Positions 33,115-41,139 of a DNA stretch of 45,310 nucleotides are shown here, in pieces. The DNA is from Beijerinckiaceae bacterium. Lineage in GTDB: Bacteria > Pseudomonadota > Alphaproteobacteria > Rhizobiales > Beijerinckiaceae. The notes below the pieces were generated by a model, which was given only the letters and a program-made list of their open reading frames with translations, was not told the origin of the DNA and ran no database searches. Where the stretch lies: NCBI GenBank assembly GCA_947453155.1, contig CANGFE010000013.1, positions 1 to 45,310 on the forward strand, written 5' to 3'. Position 1 is the first letter of the stretch. The number at the start of each line of letters is the position of its first letter. The translations under genes and the position numbers were made by a program.

Positions 33115-33339
33115 TTACCGGCGCCGGTCGCAGAAGGTAATCCGGCAGACAGCGCGGCGCGGTGTCCGAATGGCGCATTCCTGAAGGGCGATCCGGCGAG
33201 CTCTTTCTGGAGATTGCGAGCGGCCCCAGCTCGAGGCGCCGCTGGTGCTGCGCGCTTCGCAATAAAATGCGCTGGCTTGGCTTGTTTCGAGGGTGATCAG
33301 GCCAATGGTCATGCAGGCGAGGGTCAAAGCCTTTTTCAT
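33115..33339 (-). CDS. Small exported Cys-containing protein
   Basis: A 74-residue precursor: signal peptide MKKALTLACMTIGLITLETSQASA and a mature part of about 50 residues with four cysteines and many arginines (F-Y-C-E-A-R, L-Q-E-C-A, V-C-R-I-T-F-C). The segment E-R-A-R-R-I-A-L-Q-E-C-A resembles the core of short exported alphaproteobacterial proteins (DUF4189-like). Function unknown. ATG 33339 is preferred from the signal peptide and ggaag close upstream; a longer frame to 33420 overlaps the neighbouring gene. Confidence 0.65.
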   Translation of the reverse strand: MKKALTLACMTIGLITLETSQASAFYCEARSTSGASSWGRSQSPERARRIALQECAIRTPRRAVCRITFCDRRR

Positions 33340-33376
33340 ATGTCTTCCAGTCTTCTTGTTGTGTGTGTCGTATCTC

Positions 33377-34153
33377 TCAGGTGTTTTCATCATTTGGTTT
33401 GCCAAACAATCCGCCAACAATTCCGCCGATGGCAGCAGCGGCTGCTACCCCGCCCATCGATTGCGCATTCGTGGGATCTGGCGTGATGGGCAAATAGCGG
33501 CTGATCTCTTCAGCGAGATTCATAATTGGCATAGATTGCAAGGCTACGCGGCCGGGGCCTGTGAGTGTGGCGAGAAACAGGCCTTCTCCGCCAAACAGGA
33601 TGTTTTTGAAGCCGCGCACCATTTGAATGTCGAAATTGATGGTGGGCTCCATCATGCCGACATGGCCAGCGTGAACAAGAATGCGCTCGCCCGGTGCGAG
33701 TTGTTTTTCAACCAATTCACCCGAGAGGTCGAGAAAAACAGTGCCGGGCCCGGTGACCTTTTGCAGGATGAAGCCAGCGCCACCAAAGAAGCCCGCTCCA
33801 ATTTTCTTCTGCCAAGCGATTTCGAGCGACACTGATTTTTCTGCGCAGAGAAATGTTTCCTTGCGACAAATAATCGATTGCCCAGGGCTGAGTGTGACCG
33901 GGATGATGGTGCCAGGAAATCTCGGCGCAAAAGCAACATGGCCTTGGCCTGTTGATGTGAAGTCAGTCACGAAGAAACTGCCGCCACCAAAGCTGCGCAT
34001 GAGTCCTGAGAAGATGCCACCACCTGTGTGGGTATCCATCTCAATCGCATCATTCATCCAGCACATGCTATTGGTTTGGCTGAAGACAACCTCGCCTGGC
34101 TCCAGATCAATGGCGAGTGTCTGCATGAGTGAGCCAGAGAGTTCATATTTCAT
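33377..34153 (-). CDS. AIM24/TIGR00266 family protein
   Basis: A 258-residue beta-rich protein. Markers are G-L-M-R-S-F-G-G-G-S-F-F-V-T-D-F, F-P-G-T-I-I-P-V-T-L, a central G-A-G-F-F-G-G-A-G-F, G-P-G-T-V-F-L-D-L-S-G-E-L, and a Gly-rich hydrophobic C-terminus (A-A-A-A-A-I-G-G-I-V-G-G-L-F-G). Members are widespread in bacteria and related to mitochondrial AIM24; the molecular role is not established, and the C-terminal segment may insert in a membrane. The ATG at 34153 is the natural start of the family. It sits downstream of a small periplasmic protein gene, separated by a hairpin. Confidence 0.85.
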   Translation of the reverse strand: MKYELSGSLMQTLAIDLEPGEVVFSQTNSMCWMNDAIEMDTHTGGGIFSGLMRSFGGGSFFVTDFTSTGQGHVAFAPRFPGTIIPVTLSPGQSIICRKETFLCAEKSVSLEIAWQKKIGAGFFGGAGFILQKVTGPGTVFLDLSGELVEKQLAPGERILVHAGHVGMMEPTINFDIQMVRGFKNILFGGEGLFLATLTGPGRVALQSMPIMNLAEEISRYLPITPDPTNAQSMGGVAAAAAIGGIVGGLFGKPNDENT

Positions 34154-34176
34154 GCCGCTGTTCCCTCACGCGAGCC

Positions 34177-34205
34177 ACGACGCCCGTTTCAAGAACGGGC
34201 GTCGT
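34177..34205. terminator. 12-bp perfect hairpin between two minus-strand genes
   Basis: acgacgcccgtt (34177-34188) pairs with aacgggcgtcgt (34194-34205) around a 5-base loop. No T run follows on the minus strand, so it is either a weak terminator for the gene ending at 34214 or a stabilising 3' hairpin. Confidence 0.55.
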
Positions 34206-34213
34206 GCTGGTTA

Positions 34214-34705
34214 TTATTTGATCGCTTTGATGCTCATCAGCAGATCTGAAATATCAGCCTTGTTTGCGGCGCGTCCTTCTTCAGATGCCCACAGCGTGAT
34301 CAGCATGATGCGGTTATTGCCCGCGGGAAGGACTACGAAATCAATGACCGTGTCGCCTTCCGCATCTGTGGCTTGATAGGTGAAAGCTTTGGCTGGAATG
34401 CCGCCGATGACCAGCTCCTCTTCAACCGCCTTGCCCTTGGGGACGATATCTTGCTCGATCATCCATTTTTCATTGGCTTCAAAAAGCTTGTCGATGCGTG
34501 CGCCGCTGGCCGATTCAATCGAGAAAATAACTTCCTCGTCTTCTGAGACTGCTGAATAGCCAAAATCAGCTTCGATGAGCTCCCAGCTATCGGGGATTGA
34601 GAGCGTTGCCACCGGGTTCTTTTCTGGGACTGCCAAATTTTTAGCAACTGCTGGCATAGCAAGCGTCGCGACAATAGCTGCAGCGAGCATCATCTTCTTA
34701 ATCAT
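34214..34705 (-). CDS. Small exported protein of unknown function
   Basis: A 163-residue precursor with a clear signal peptide (MIKKMMLAAAIVATLAMPAVA). The mature protein is acidic and mixed alpha/beta (VATLSIPDSWELIEADFGYSAVS, later VIGGIPAKAFTY), as in small periplasmic lipid- or stress-linked proteins, but I cannot assign a family. ATG 34705 is chosen from aggaga seven bases upstream and the signal peptide. It precedes the AIM24 gene by 60 bases and may be co-transcribed with it. Confidence 0.7.
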   Translation of the reverse strand: MIKKMMLAAAIVATLAMPAVAKNLAVPEKNPVATLSIPDSWELIEADFGYSAVSEDEEVIFSIESASGARIDKLFEANEKWMIEQDIVPKGKAVEEELVIGGIPAKAFTYQATDAEGDTVIDFVVLPAGNNRIMLITLWASEEGRAANKADISDLLMSIKAIK

Positions 34706-35164
34706 GGTATAATCTCCTAATAATCGCGTGCGATGAGGCCCGTTCAAGCAGACAGACAGCGCATAGTCCCCTAGTTATTGTGATGATTCACGAGAATCCC
34801 AATCGGACATTTATAAAACCATATCTTTTTTTCAAACTGTTATTGGTATGAGAGGTGGTTATTAGACGAATTCACCACCTGTTTTGGGTGCCTCCTCTGG
34901 CGGCCGGTGGTGCGAGTGGGGCGCGATTTCAGCTGATGACGTGAGCGCTTGTCTCAAGCTGGTCGCCAGAAATGCGGTTTGGATTGTGCCGTGCTTGATC
35001 CGAAGCCAAGTCATCGACGTTCGAAAATAAATACGCAGCCCACATTGCGGTACAGCTGCCGCAGTTCTTGGAAAAAGTGTTTCCCTTGTTCTGTGCCCCC
35101 ATTAGAATAAGGCGGTGAGCCAGAAGACTGGCCGCATTTTGAGGAAACAGCCGGAGAGCTATTC
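34706..35164. other. Intergenic region between two divergent exported-protein genes
   Basis: These 459 bases hold promoters for the minus-strand gene starting at 34705 and the plus-strand Bug gene starting at 35165. A short inverted repeat (aggtggt/accacct near 34854-34881) is visible. No protein-coding frame with a ribosome site is convincing. Confidence 0.5.
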
Positions 35165-36154
35165 ATGGCTTCCAACCCTTTTACGCGTCGTGACGTTGCT
35201 GGCCTTTTGGCAGGCGCAGGCCTTGCCTCTGTTGTGCCTGGTGCGCAGGCGCAGGTCGCAGGTGGCGATAAGAACATCACCTTCATCGTGCCGTTTAGCG
35301 CGGGCTCAGGCCCCGACACGATCGGCCGCATCTGTGCGCAATATCTGCAGCAGAAATGGAAGCAGACAATCATCGTCGACAATCGCGTGGGTGCTTCAGG
35401 CAATATTGGGACACAGGCTGTCGCGCGTGCCGCGCCCGATGGGACGACCATGCTGGTCACCGCCAATACTCTGGTGATGAATGTCAGCCTGTTCAAAAAC
35501 GTGCCCTATGATCCGGTCGCCAATTTCGCGCCGGTTGCGGGTCTCGTCTATTCGGTCTTTGCCTGTGCCGTGCACAAGTCGCTTGGCGTGAACACTTTCG
35601 CCGAGCTGGTCGCACTGGCCAAAGCCAAGCCGAATGAAATCAATTTTGGCTCGCCGGGTCCGGGCTCGCCGCATCACATTGCGCTGGAACTTTTCAACCA
35701 GAAGTCCAAGTCGCAATTGCGCCACGTGCCGTATCGTCAGCTTGCTGGCGCCATGCAGGATCTCTCTGGCGGCCATATTGGCGGCATGTTTATGCCGGCC
35801 CTTCAGGCTGTGTCTTTGTCGAAGGGCGGCGATGTGAAAGTGCTCGCTGTCTCAGGTGATAAGCGCATTGCTTTGGCCCCAGACGTACCAACCATGACGG
35901 AAGCAGGCGTGGCTGGCATTGATATCGACAATTGGTGGGCGATCCTCGCACCTGCCGGCACACCTGCTGATGTGGTCGCGAGATATAATACCGACCTCAA
36001 TGCCATGCTGAATGATCCTGAAATCAAGGCGAAACTTGATGCGCAGGCGCTGCAGGTGATTGGCGGTGGGCCTGAGCGTCTGAAAGATATTGTCGCTCGC
36101 GACGTCAAACGCTGGGCCGAGGTCATTCAGGCCGCCGGCATTCAGCCGGAATGA
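35165..36154 (+). CDS. Bug/TctC-type binding protein with Tat signal
   Basis: A 329-residue protein. The signal T-R-R-D-V-A-G-L-L-A-G has the twin arginines of Tat substrates and is cleaved near AQA|Q. The classic Bug pattern follows: I-T-F-I-V-P-F-S-A-G-S-G-P-D-T, V-D-N-R-V-G-A-S-G-N-I-G, and V-P-Y-R-Q-L-A-G-A-M-Q-D-L-S-G-G. It is nearer the textbook Bug/TctC proteins than the longer group at 16-23 kb. It is monocistronic: its own leader, then a perfect terminator 7 bases after the stop. No TctA/TctB genes are present. It could supply the ligand for the catabolic operon that converges on it. Confidence 0.9.
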   Translation: MASNPFTRRDVAGLLAGAGLASVVPGAQAQVAGGDKNITFIVPFSAGSGPDTIGRICAQYLQQKWKQTIIVDNRVGASGNIGTQAVARAAPDGTTMLVTANTLVMNVSLFKNVPYDPVANFAPVAGLVYSVFACAVHKSLGVNTFAELVALAKAKPNEINFGSPGPGSPHHIALELFNQKSKSQLRHVPYRQLAGAMQDLSGGHIGGMFMPALQAVSLSKGGDVKVLAVSGDKRIALAPDVPTMTEAGVAGIDIDNWWAILAPAGTPADVVARYNTDLNAMLNDPEIKAKLDAQALQVIGGGPERLKDIVARDVKRWAEVIQAAGIQPE

Positions 36155-36160
36155 CAAAAG

Positions 36161-36188
36161 AAAAAGGCGCCGTTTTCGGCGCCTTTTT
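36161..36188. terminator. Bidirectional intrinsic terminator
   Basis: aaaaaggcgccg (36161-36172) and cggcgccttttt (36177-36188) form a perfect 12-bp stem with a TTTT loop and A/T tracts on both sides. It serves the Bug gene and the convergent operon ending at 36194. Confidence 0.92.
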
Positions 36189-36193
36189 TAATG

Positions 36194-37162
36194 TCAGACC
36201 TTCAGGTTCAAAATCCGCTTGGCATTGTCCCAGCAGATTTTCTGCCGCTGTGTCTCATCGATTTTTGCATTCTCAATGAAGTGGCTGGCTTCCGCCGTGC
36301 GCTCAAACGGGTAATCAGCCGAGAACATGACGTTGTCACCGCCCAGAGCACTGAGTGCGCATTGCAGCGGCTCTTCTGAGCAGACGCCCGACGTCGTCAC
36401 CAGGATGTTCTTGCGGATGTAATGGCTCGGCGGCTCTTTCAGTGTGAGACCTTGACGATTGGCAATGGCCCAGCGGCTATCAATGCGCCACAGCTGGAAG
36501 GGAATGGCCTCTCCCATATGGCCAAGAATAATCTTTGCATCAGGATAACGCTCAAAGATGCCAGCCGTGACGATGCGCATGGCATGTGTCGCCGTCTCAA
36601 CACCCCAGCTCCACATCGGGCCCCAAAGCTCGGGGTGGCCGTTGAACATGGACGGGTAATCAACCGGATTATTGGGATGGATATAGACGGGCGCTTTCAA
36701 AGCTGCCGCGCGTTCCCAAAACACTTCGATGCTCGGATCATCGAGATACATGCCATTGGTCGCGCCATTGATCATGACACCGGAGAATCCAAGTTGCGTG
36801 ATGCAGCGCTCGAGTTCGTCAGCTGCTGCTTTGGCATCTTGCACGGCGACATGGGCGAGGCCGCCGTAGCGTTTGGTGTTTTTGGCGACTTCCTTGGCCA
36901 GAAAATCATTCACCTCGCGGGCGCGCTGAACAGCAAGCTTGGTATCTTTTTCAGCCTGCACGCCGGGGCCAGCAAGCCCCAGAATGGCAATCTCAATGCC
37001 ATTCTTGTCCATGTCATCGAGGCGGCGCGCGCCAAAGTCTGATAGAGCACCCAGCGCCTTGTCGGAGAGTTCGGGAGAAATGTTGCCGAAGGTCGTGGCC
37101 CAATAATCGGTGAAATCGGGCGCCATGAAATGTTCTTCCAGCGCAATCTTCTTGATAGACAT
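36194..37162 (-). CDS. Amidohydrolase-2 family decarboxylase, gamma-resorcylate/dihydroxybenzoate decarboxylase-like
   Basis: A 322-residue TIM-barrel metal enzyme. Metal and catalytic positions match gamma-resorcylate decarboxylase: E9-E-H11 (A-L-E-E-H-F), H162 (Y-I-H-P), H215 (L-G-H-M-G-E) and D283 (F-S-A-D-Y-P-F-E), with W-R-I-D after the third. The family decarboxylates hydroxylated aromatic acids or aminocarboxymuconate semialdehyde in the cytoplasm. It is the last gene of the dctPQM operon, with agagga before its start. A hydroxybenzoate-type acid imported by the TRAP transporter is the natural candidate substrate, but non-aromatic acids are not excluded. Confidence 0.83.
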   Translation of the reverse strand: MSIKKIALEEHFMAPDFTDYWATTFGNISPELSDKALGALSDFGARRLDDMDKNGIEIAILGLAGPGVQAEKDTKLAVQRAREVNDFLAKEVAKNTKRYGGLAHVAVQDAKAAADELERCITQLGFSGVMINGATNGMYLDDPSIEVFWERAAALKAPVYIHPNNPVDYPSMFNGHPELWGPMWSWGVETATHAMRIVTAGIFERYPDAKIILGHMGEAIPFQLWRIDSRWAIANRQGLTLKEPPSHYIRKNILVTTSGVCSEEPLQCALSALGGDNVMFSADYPFERTAEASHFIENAKIDETQRQKICWDNAKRILNLKV

Positions 37163-37185
37163 CAGGCGTTCCTCTTGTGATCTGT

Positions 37186-38127
37186 TTATCGCTCAACGCG
37201 ATTTTTGAAATCTTGCAGTCGGCCATCCTGGAAGGCGCGCACATTATGCGCGATCAGCGGCATGATCTGGTCGACATAGCTTTCGCTCTTGCCACCGATA
37301 TGGGGCGTGATGATGACATTGTCCATCGCCCAGAGCGGGCTTGAGGCGGGCAGGGGCTCTTCCACGAATGTGTCGAGACCGGCTCCCGCAATCACTTTGC
37401 GTTGAAGGCGGTCGATGAGCTCGTCTTCCTTCACCACGGGCCCGCGCGCAATATTGATGAAGACGCCGTGACGGGGCATGGCATCGAGCACGGCGCCATC
37501 GATGATCCCTCTCGTTTCCGGCGTCAGCGGCAGGACGGCGATAAGATAATCTGCAAGGCTGGCCGCTTCTTTGAGCTTTTCGCGCGGCATCAGGCGGTCG
37601 AAATGGGGCGCAGATGTGCGCGATGTGATGCCGATGACATTCATGCCAAAGGCTTTGCAGCAGCGCGCCAGATCTTCTGAAATCACACCCACGCCGACAA
37701 TGACGACTGTCTTGTTCCAGAGCAGCCGCTGCGGGCGGCGCTCGAAATTGCAAGTGTCTTGATCGTGCAGAACGGTGCGGATGTCGCGCGCAAAGTTGAG
37801 CATGTAGAGAAAGGCGAGCTCGCTCATTTGCGGTCCATGAATCCCGCGTCCCGAGGTGATCGGGATTTTGGGATCAAGCTCTCTCATCGCTTTGAGCGGA
37901 TCAACGCCGGTGGTGAGCGCCTGAATCCATTGGAGGCCGGTTGCGGCCTTCACCATGGCGGGCGTGATTGATTGCGCGAGACCCATTAGCACTTGGGCAT
38001 CGGCGCAATGGGGCAGAATCTCTGCCTCGGTTTTGCCCGCATGCACAATAACACCGGGCACTTCTGTGCGCAGACGTTCTGCCAGATGTTCGTCAGGTTC
38101 TTCGATGATGGCGATTTGGATGGTCAT
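37186..38127 (-). CDS. D-isomer specific 2-hydroxyacid dehydrogenase
   Basis: A 313-residue NAD(P)-dependent dehydrogenase. The Rossmann loop is V-V-I-V-G-V-G-V-I-S (the final Gly replaced by Ser), and the catalytic triad is R228 (N-I-A-R-G-P), E256/E257 (D-T-F-V-E-E-P) and H276 (I-T-P-H-I-G-G). It interconverts D-2-hydroxy acids and 2-oxo acids. ATG 38127 is one base after the dctM stop, so it is coupled to the transporter genes. The substrate is probably the TRAP-imported acid or its product. Confidence 0.87.
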   Translation of the reverse strand: MTIQIAIIEEPDEHLAERLRTEVPGVIVHAGKTEAEILPHCADAQVLMGLAQSITPAMVKAATGLQWIQALTTGVDPLKAMRELDPKIPITSGRGIHGPQMSELAFLYMLNFARDIRTVLHDQDTCNFERRPQRLLWNKTVVIVGVGVISEDLARCCKAFGMNVIGITSRTSAPHFDRLMPREKLKEAASLADYLIAVLPLTPETRGIIDGAVLDAMPRHGVFINIARGPVVKEDELIDRLQRKVIAGAGLDTFVEEPLPASSPLWAMDNVIITPHIGGKSESYVDQIMPLIAHNVRAFQDGRLQDFKNRVER

Positions 38128-38128
38128 T

Positions 38129-39433
38129 TTATCCGTAAAGTTTCTTGGGCAACCAAAGCGCCAGTTCCGGGAAGATCAGCAGAAGTGCAATCAGCACGAA
38201 AGGCGCAATCAGGAAAGGAATGATGCCACGATAAATGGCGGTCAGTTTCACATCGGGCGCCTGCGCCTGAATGACGAAGAGATTCATGCCGACGGGCGGA
38301 TGAATCAGTCCCAGCTCCACCACGATGACAACGATGATCGAGAACCAGACGGGGTCATAGCCAAACTTTACGACGAGTGGCAGGAAGACGGGCACGGTGA
38401 TCAGCACCATGCCAATGCCTTCGAGGAAGCAGCCGATGATCACATAGGCAATGACAATGATGATCATCACTGTCAGAGCGTTGAGCTGCATGGATTGCGC
38501 GAAGCTCGACAGCAGCACCGGCAATTGGGTTTGTACAATGAAATAGGCAAACAAGGTCGCGCCGATGATGATTACAAAGAGCAGGGCGCTGGTGATGACC
38601 GTACCTTCAATCGCTTTCACCATCTGTCCGACAGTGAGACGGCGCCCGACAAGGCCGAGCAGTATCGCGCCGAAAGCACCAATCGCGGCTGCTTCCGTCG
38701 GCGAAAAGACGCCCGCATAAATGCCACCAATCGTGACGATGAAGAGCAGGAGGAATTGCCAAGGCTGGCGCAAAGCATCCAGTCGCTCTTTCCATGTCAC
38801 ATTGGCAACGGTGGGCGCATATTCAGGGCGCATATGCGCAATGACGAGCGCCACAATGATGTAGATGGTGGTAAGCACAAGGCCGGGGATGAGCGCTGCC
38901 GCGAAAAGTTTTGGTACGCTTTGCTCGGCAATGGCCGCATAGATCACGAGAATAATTGAGGGCGGAATCAGGATGCCCAGACTTCCGCCAGCGGCAATTG
39001 AGCCGGTGGCTAGACCGTCGTCATAACCGGCCTTGCGCATTTCAGGCAGTGCGATCTTGGTCATCGTAGCGGCCGTGGCAACCGATGATCCGGAGACAGC
39101 GCCAAAGCAAGCAGCTGCGCCAATGGCCGCCACCGACAGGCCTCCGCGAATGCCTGACAGAAGCACGCGCGCGGCATTGAACAGATCAGCCGAGAGGCGC
39201 GTGGATGAGGCCACGTCACCCATCAGAATGAAGAGAGGGATAACTGACAGCGTATAGGCAGAGGATGTGTCAAATGCTGTTGTGCCTAGAATGGCGAAGG
39301 AGGAGCTCCAGCCGCCAACAATTGTATTGCCGATCACACCAACGAGCATCAGCGCCGCCCAAACGGGCACGCGCAGGAACAGAAGAAGGAAGAGGGCGAG
39401 GACGCCGCAGGCGCCGATCCATTGATTGCTCAC
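38129..39433 (-). CDS. dctM: TRAP transporter large permease DctM
   Basis: A 434-residue protein with about twelve hydrophobic segments. TRAP signatures: F-G-A-V-S-G-S-S-V-A-T-A-A-T-M, G-S-L-G-I-L-I-P-P-S-I, and G-L-I-H-P-P-V-G-M-N. Together with DctQ it forms the sodium-coupled channel fed by DctP. The GTG at 39433 is chosen because it overlaps the dctQ stop (GTGA) with ggcggag upstream; the longer frame to 39490 is inside dctQ. It precedes the hydroxyacid dehydrogenase by one base. Confidence 0.93.
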   Translation of the reverse strand: MSNQWIGACGVLALFLLLFLRVPVWAALMLVGVIGNTIVGGWSSSFAILGTTAFDTSSAYTLSVIPLFILMGDVASSTRLSADLFNAARVLLSGIRGGLSVAAIGAAACFGAVSGSSVATAATMTKIALPEMRKAGYDDGLATGSIAAGGSLGILIPPSIILVIYAAIAEQSVPKLFAAALIPGLVLTTIYIIVALVIAHMRPEYAPTVANVTWKERLDALRQPWQFLLLFIVTIGGIYAGVFSPTEAAAIGAFGAILLGLVGRRLTVGQMVKAIEGTVITSALLFVIIIGATLFAYFIVQTQLPVLLSSFAQSMQLNALTVMIIIVIAYVIIGCFLEGIGMVLITVPVFLPLVVKFGYDPVWFSIIVVIVVELGLIHPPVGMNLFVIQAQAPDVKLTAIYRGIIPFLIAPFVLIALLLIFPELALWLPKKLYG

Positions 39434-39918
39434 ATCCGTTCTCCGCCATGCGATGTGACAACAGGCTTGGCAAGAGCTCCGAGCGCGCAAAAGAGAGTTC
39501 CGGCCAAGCCAGCAATCGCGAGCGTCCAGAGAATCCAGAGCTTCAAGCCGAGCTCGAGTTTTTTGTCGCCATATTCAAAGGCCTGCGAGGCAGGCTCAAA
39601 CATGGCCCAGATCATCAGGGCGAGCATGCCAATTGTGATGAGATCAGAAAGGCGCACCAGCCCATGGGTGACGCGCAGAGGCACGATATTGTCGATCAGA
39701 TCGATGACAATATTCTGTCGTGCGAGAAAGCAGGATGAGAGGCCGTGGAAAACAAAAATCAGCAGGCTGACTTCTACCACGTCATAAGCGCCGTGGATCG
39801 GGCTTGAAAAAACATAGCGCATGGTGACATCGCAGACGATGATCATCATCATGACGAAGAGTGCGAGCATGGCGAGGCGCAATTGCGCGTTCTTCATAGC
39901 TTCTGCAAAACGCAACAT
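39430..39918 (-). CDS. dctQ: TRAP transporter small permease DctQ
   Basis: A 162-residue protein with four transmembrane helices, as usual for DctQ (L-A-M-L-A-L-F-V-M-M-M-I-I-V, then V-V-E-V-S-L-L-I-F-V-F-H-G-L, and so on). ATG 39918 is preferred over 39951, which lies inside the hairpin after dctP. It links DctP to DctM in the inner membrane and ends overlapping the dctM start. Confidence 0.88.
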   Translation of the reverse strand: MLRFAEAMKNAQLRLAMLALFVMMMIIVCDVTMRYVFSSPIHGAYDVVEVSLLIFVFHGLSSCFLARQNIVIDLIDNIVPLRVTHGLVRLSDLITIGMLALMIWAMFEPASQAFEYGDKKLELGLKLWILWTLAIAGLAGTLFCALGALAKPVVTSHGGERM

Positions 39919-39942
39919 GGCGTGAGCCCTAAAAAGAGAAAA

Positions 39943-39966
39943 GGCCGGCACCTTGGGGCGCCGGCC
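39943..39966 (-). terminator. Attenuating hairpin between dctP and dctQ
   Basis: ggccggc (39943-39949) pairs with gccggcc (39960-39966); on the minus strand the stem is followed by TTTTCTCTTTTT. It probably terminates most dctP transcripts so that the binding protein is made in excess of the permease. Confidence 0.75.
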
Positions 39967-39981
39967 TCGTTCAGATTTGGA

Positions 39982-40992
39982 TTATTTCTGGTAAGCGTCG
40001 AGGAATTTCTTGCCCGGCTTTCCTTCGCTCTCAAGCTTCGAAGATGCCTTTTCGACGATCGGGGCGAGCGTCTTTTGGATATTGGCAAGTTCAGCATCCG
40101 AGAGCTTGGTAATCTCGACCTTCTTGTCGACCATGTACTGACGGCCGTGTTTTTCGCCTTCGTCAAACACTTTGCCGAAAGCTTCCGCGCGCGCAGGGCC
40201 GGTGGTCGTGTCGATCAGCTTCTTCAGATCATCGGGCAGCGACGCATATTTCGCAGGGTTCATAACAACTGCGAAGGTCGCAGTAGAGACACCCGGTTCC
40301 AGAGAATATTTCACAACCGTGCCCAGATCGAAGCTTTGCGTGGCTTCATAGGGGAAGGTCGCGCCATCGATGATGCCCTTTGCGAGACCATCTTGTGTTT
40401 CAGCTGGTGGCACGGGCAGGGGCACAGCGCCCAGCGCTGGAATGATTTGTGCGAATTGTTCACCCGCATAGCGGATGCGAAGGCCCTTGAAGTCGGCGGC
40501 TGTGGCGATCTTCTTGTTGGCCGTGTGGAACATCAACGGATTGGTGACGGCCATCCAGAGAATTTTCAGGCCGTTATGTTCTGCGGCCAGAAATTCTGGT
40601 GCGAGTTCCGTCAGGCGCTTCGATGTGACAGCGCTATTGTCGCCAGCTTTCGGATGCACATAGGGCAGGCTGACGAGTTCTGTTGTGGGGTAACGGCCAG
40701 GAGTTGCGCCATGCAGGCCCACCGCAATATCCGCGACGCCGGAGCGTGCGAGGTCAAACTGGCGGTTCACGGGGCCAAGCTGCGAAGCAGGGAAAATATT
40801 GAGTTTTAGACGGCCACCCGACTTTTCAGTCAGCTCTTCGCCCCAGCGCACGAGTTCTTTCTGGAACGTATGGTTTGGCGGAAGATAATGCGAGACCTTC
40901 AGCTCGACGGTCTGTGCAACAGCAAAAGTGCAGGATGCGATCAGTGCGGCGGACGCGATGCTTCCAGCGAGCGCGCGACGAGTCATGCTCAT
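39982..40992 (-). CDS. dctP: TRAP transporter periplasmic binding protein DctP
   Basis: A 336-residue exported protein. The signal M-S-M-T-R-R-A-L-A-G-S-I is Tat-like, cleaved near AVA|Q. DctP motifs are S-H-Y-L-P-P-N-H-T-F, S-G-G-R-L-K-L-N-I-F-P-A-S-Q-L-G and F-K-G-L-R-I-R. The Arg in the last motif binds the ligand carboxylate in TRAP proteins, so the ligand is a carboxylic acid. ATG 40992 is chosen with ggagga five bases upstream; the frame to 41079 runs through the operator region. It opens the dctPQM-dehydrogenase-decarboxylase operon. Confidence 0.9.
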   Translation of the reverse strand: MSMTRRALAGSIASAALIASCTFAVAQTVELKVSHYLPPNHTFQKELVRWGEELTEKSGGRLKLNIFPASQLGPVNRQFDLARSGVADIAVGLHGATPGRYPTTELVSLPYVHPKAGDNSAVTSKRLTELAPEFLAAEHNGLKILWMAVTNPLMFHTANKKIATAADFKGLRIRYAGEQFAQIIPALGAVPLPVPPAETQDGLAKGIIDGATFPYEATQSFDLGTVVKYSLEPGVSTATFAVVMNPAKYASLPDDLKKLIDTTTGPARAEAFGKVFDEGEKHGRQYMVDKKVEITKLSDAELANIQKTLAPIVEKASSKLESEGKPGKKFLDAYQK

Positions 40993-41049
40993 GGTGTTCC
41001 TCCTTGCTTTCCTCTTCCTGATCGGTCGGAACACTCTTTGGTGCAGCCT

Positions 41050-41088
41050 GTACCGTATCATGGAACTAGAGTACCGCATGGCGATACC
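41050..41088 (-). promoter_or_regulatory. Candidate IclR-type operator upstream of dctP
   Basis: GTACCG occurs at 41050-41055 and again at 41071-41076, 21 bp (two helical turns) apart. The first copy continues into cgtatcatgga (41054-41064), an 11-mer found unchanged upstream of the cyclase gene at 41997-42007. It lies about 60-95 bases before the dctP start, a promoter position. Confidence 0.5.
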
Positions 41089-41139
41089 CGGTCAAGCGGA
41101 CTCGCTTGTCCTTTGCCCCCTCCATTGGTAGGCGGGTGG

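Noticed and set aside
37955-38959. Long plus-strand open frame of 334 codons
   Set aside because: It is antisense to dctM and its product is a polar, His/Asn/Asp/Arg-rich sequence typical of reading opposite a membrane-protein gene; no ribosome site.
39883-40809. Plus-strand open frame of 308 codons
   Set aside because: Antisense to dctP, which has clear family motifs and a signal peptide; no recognisable domain in the antisense frame.
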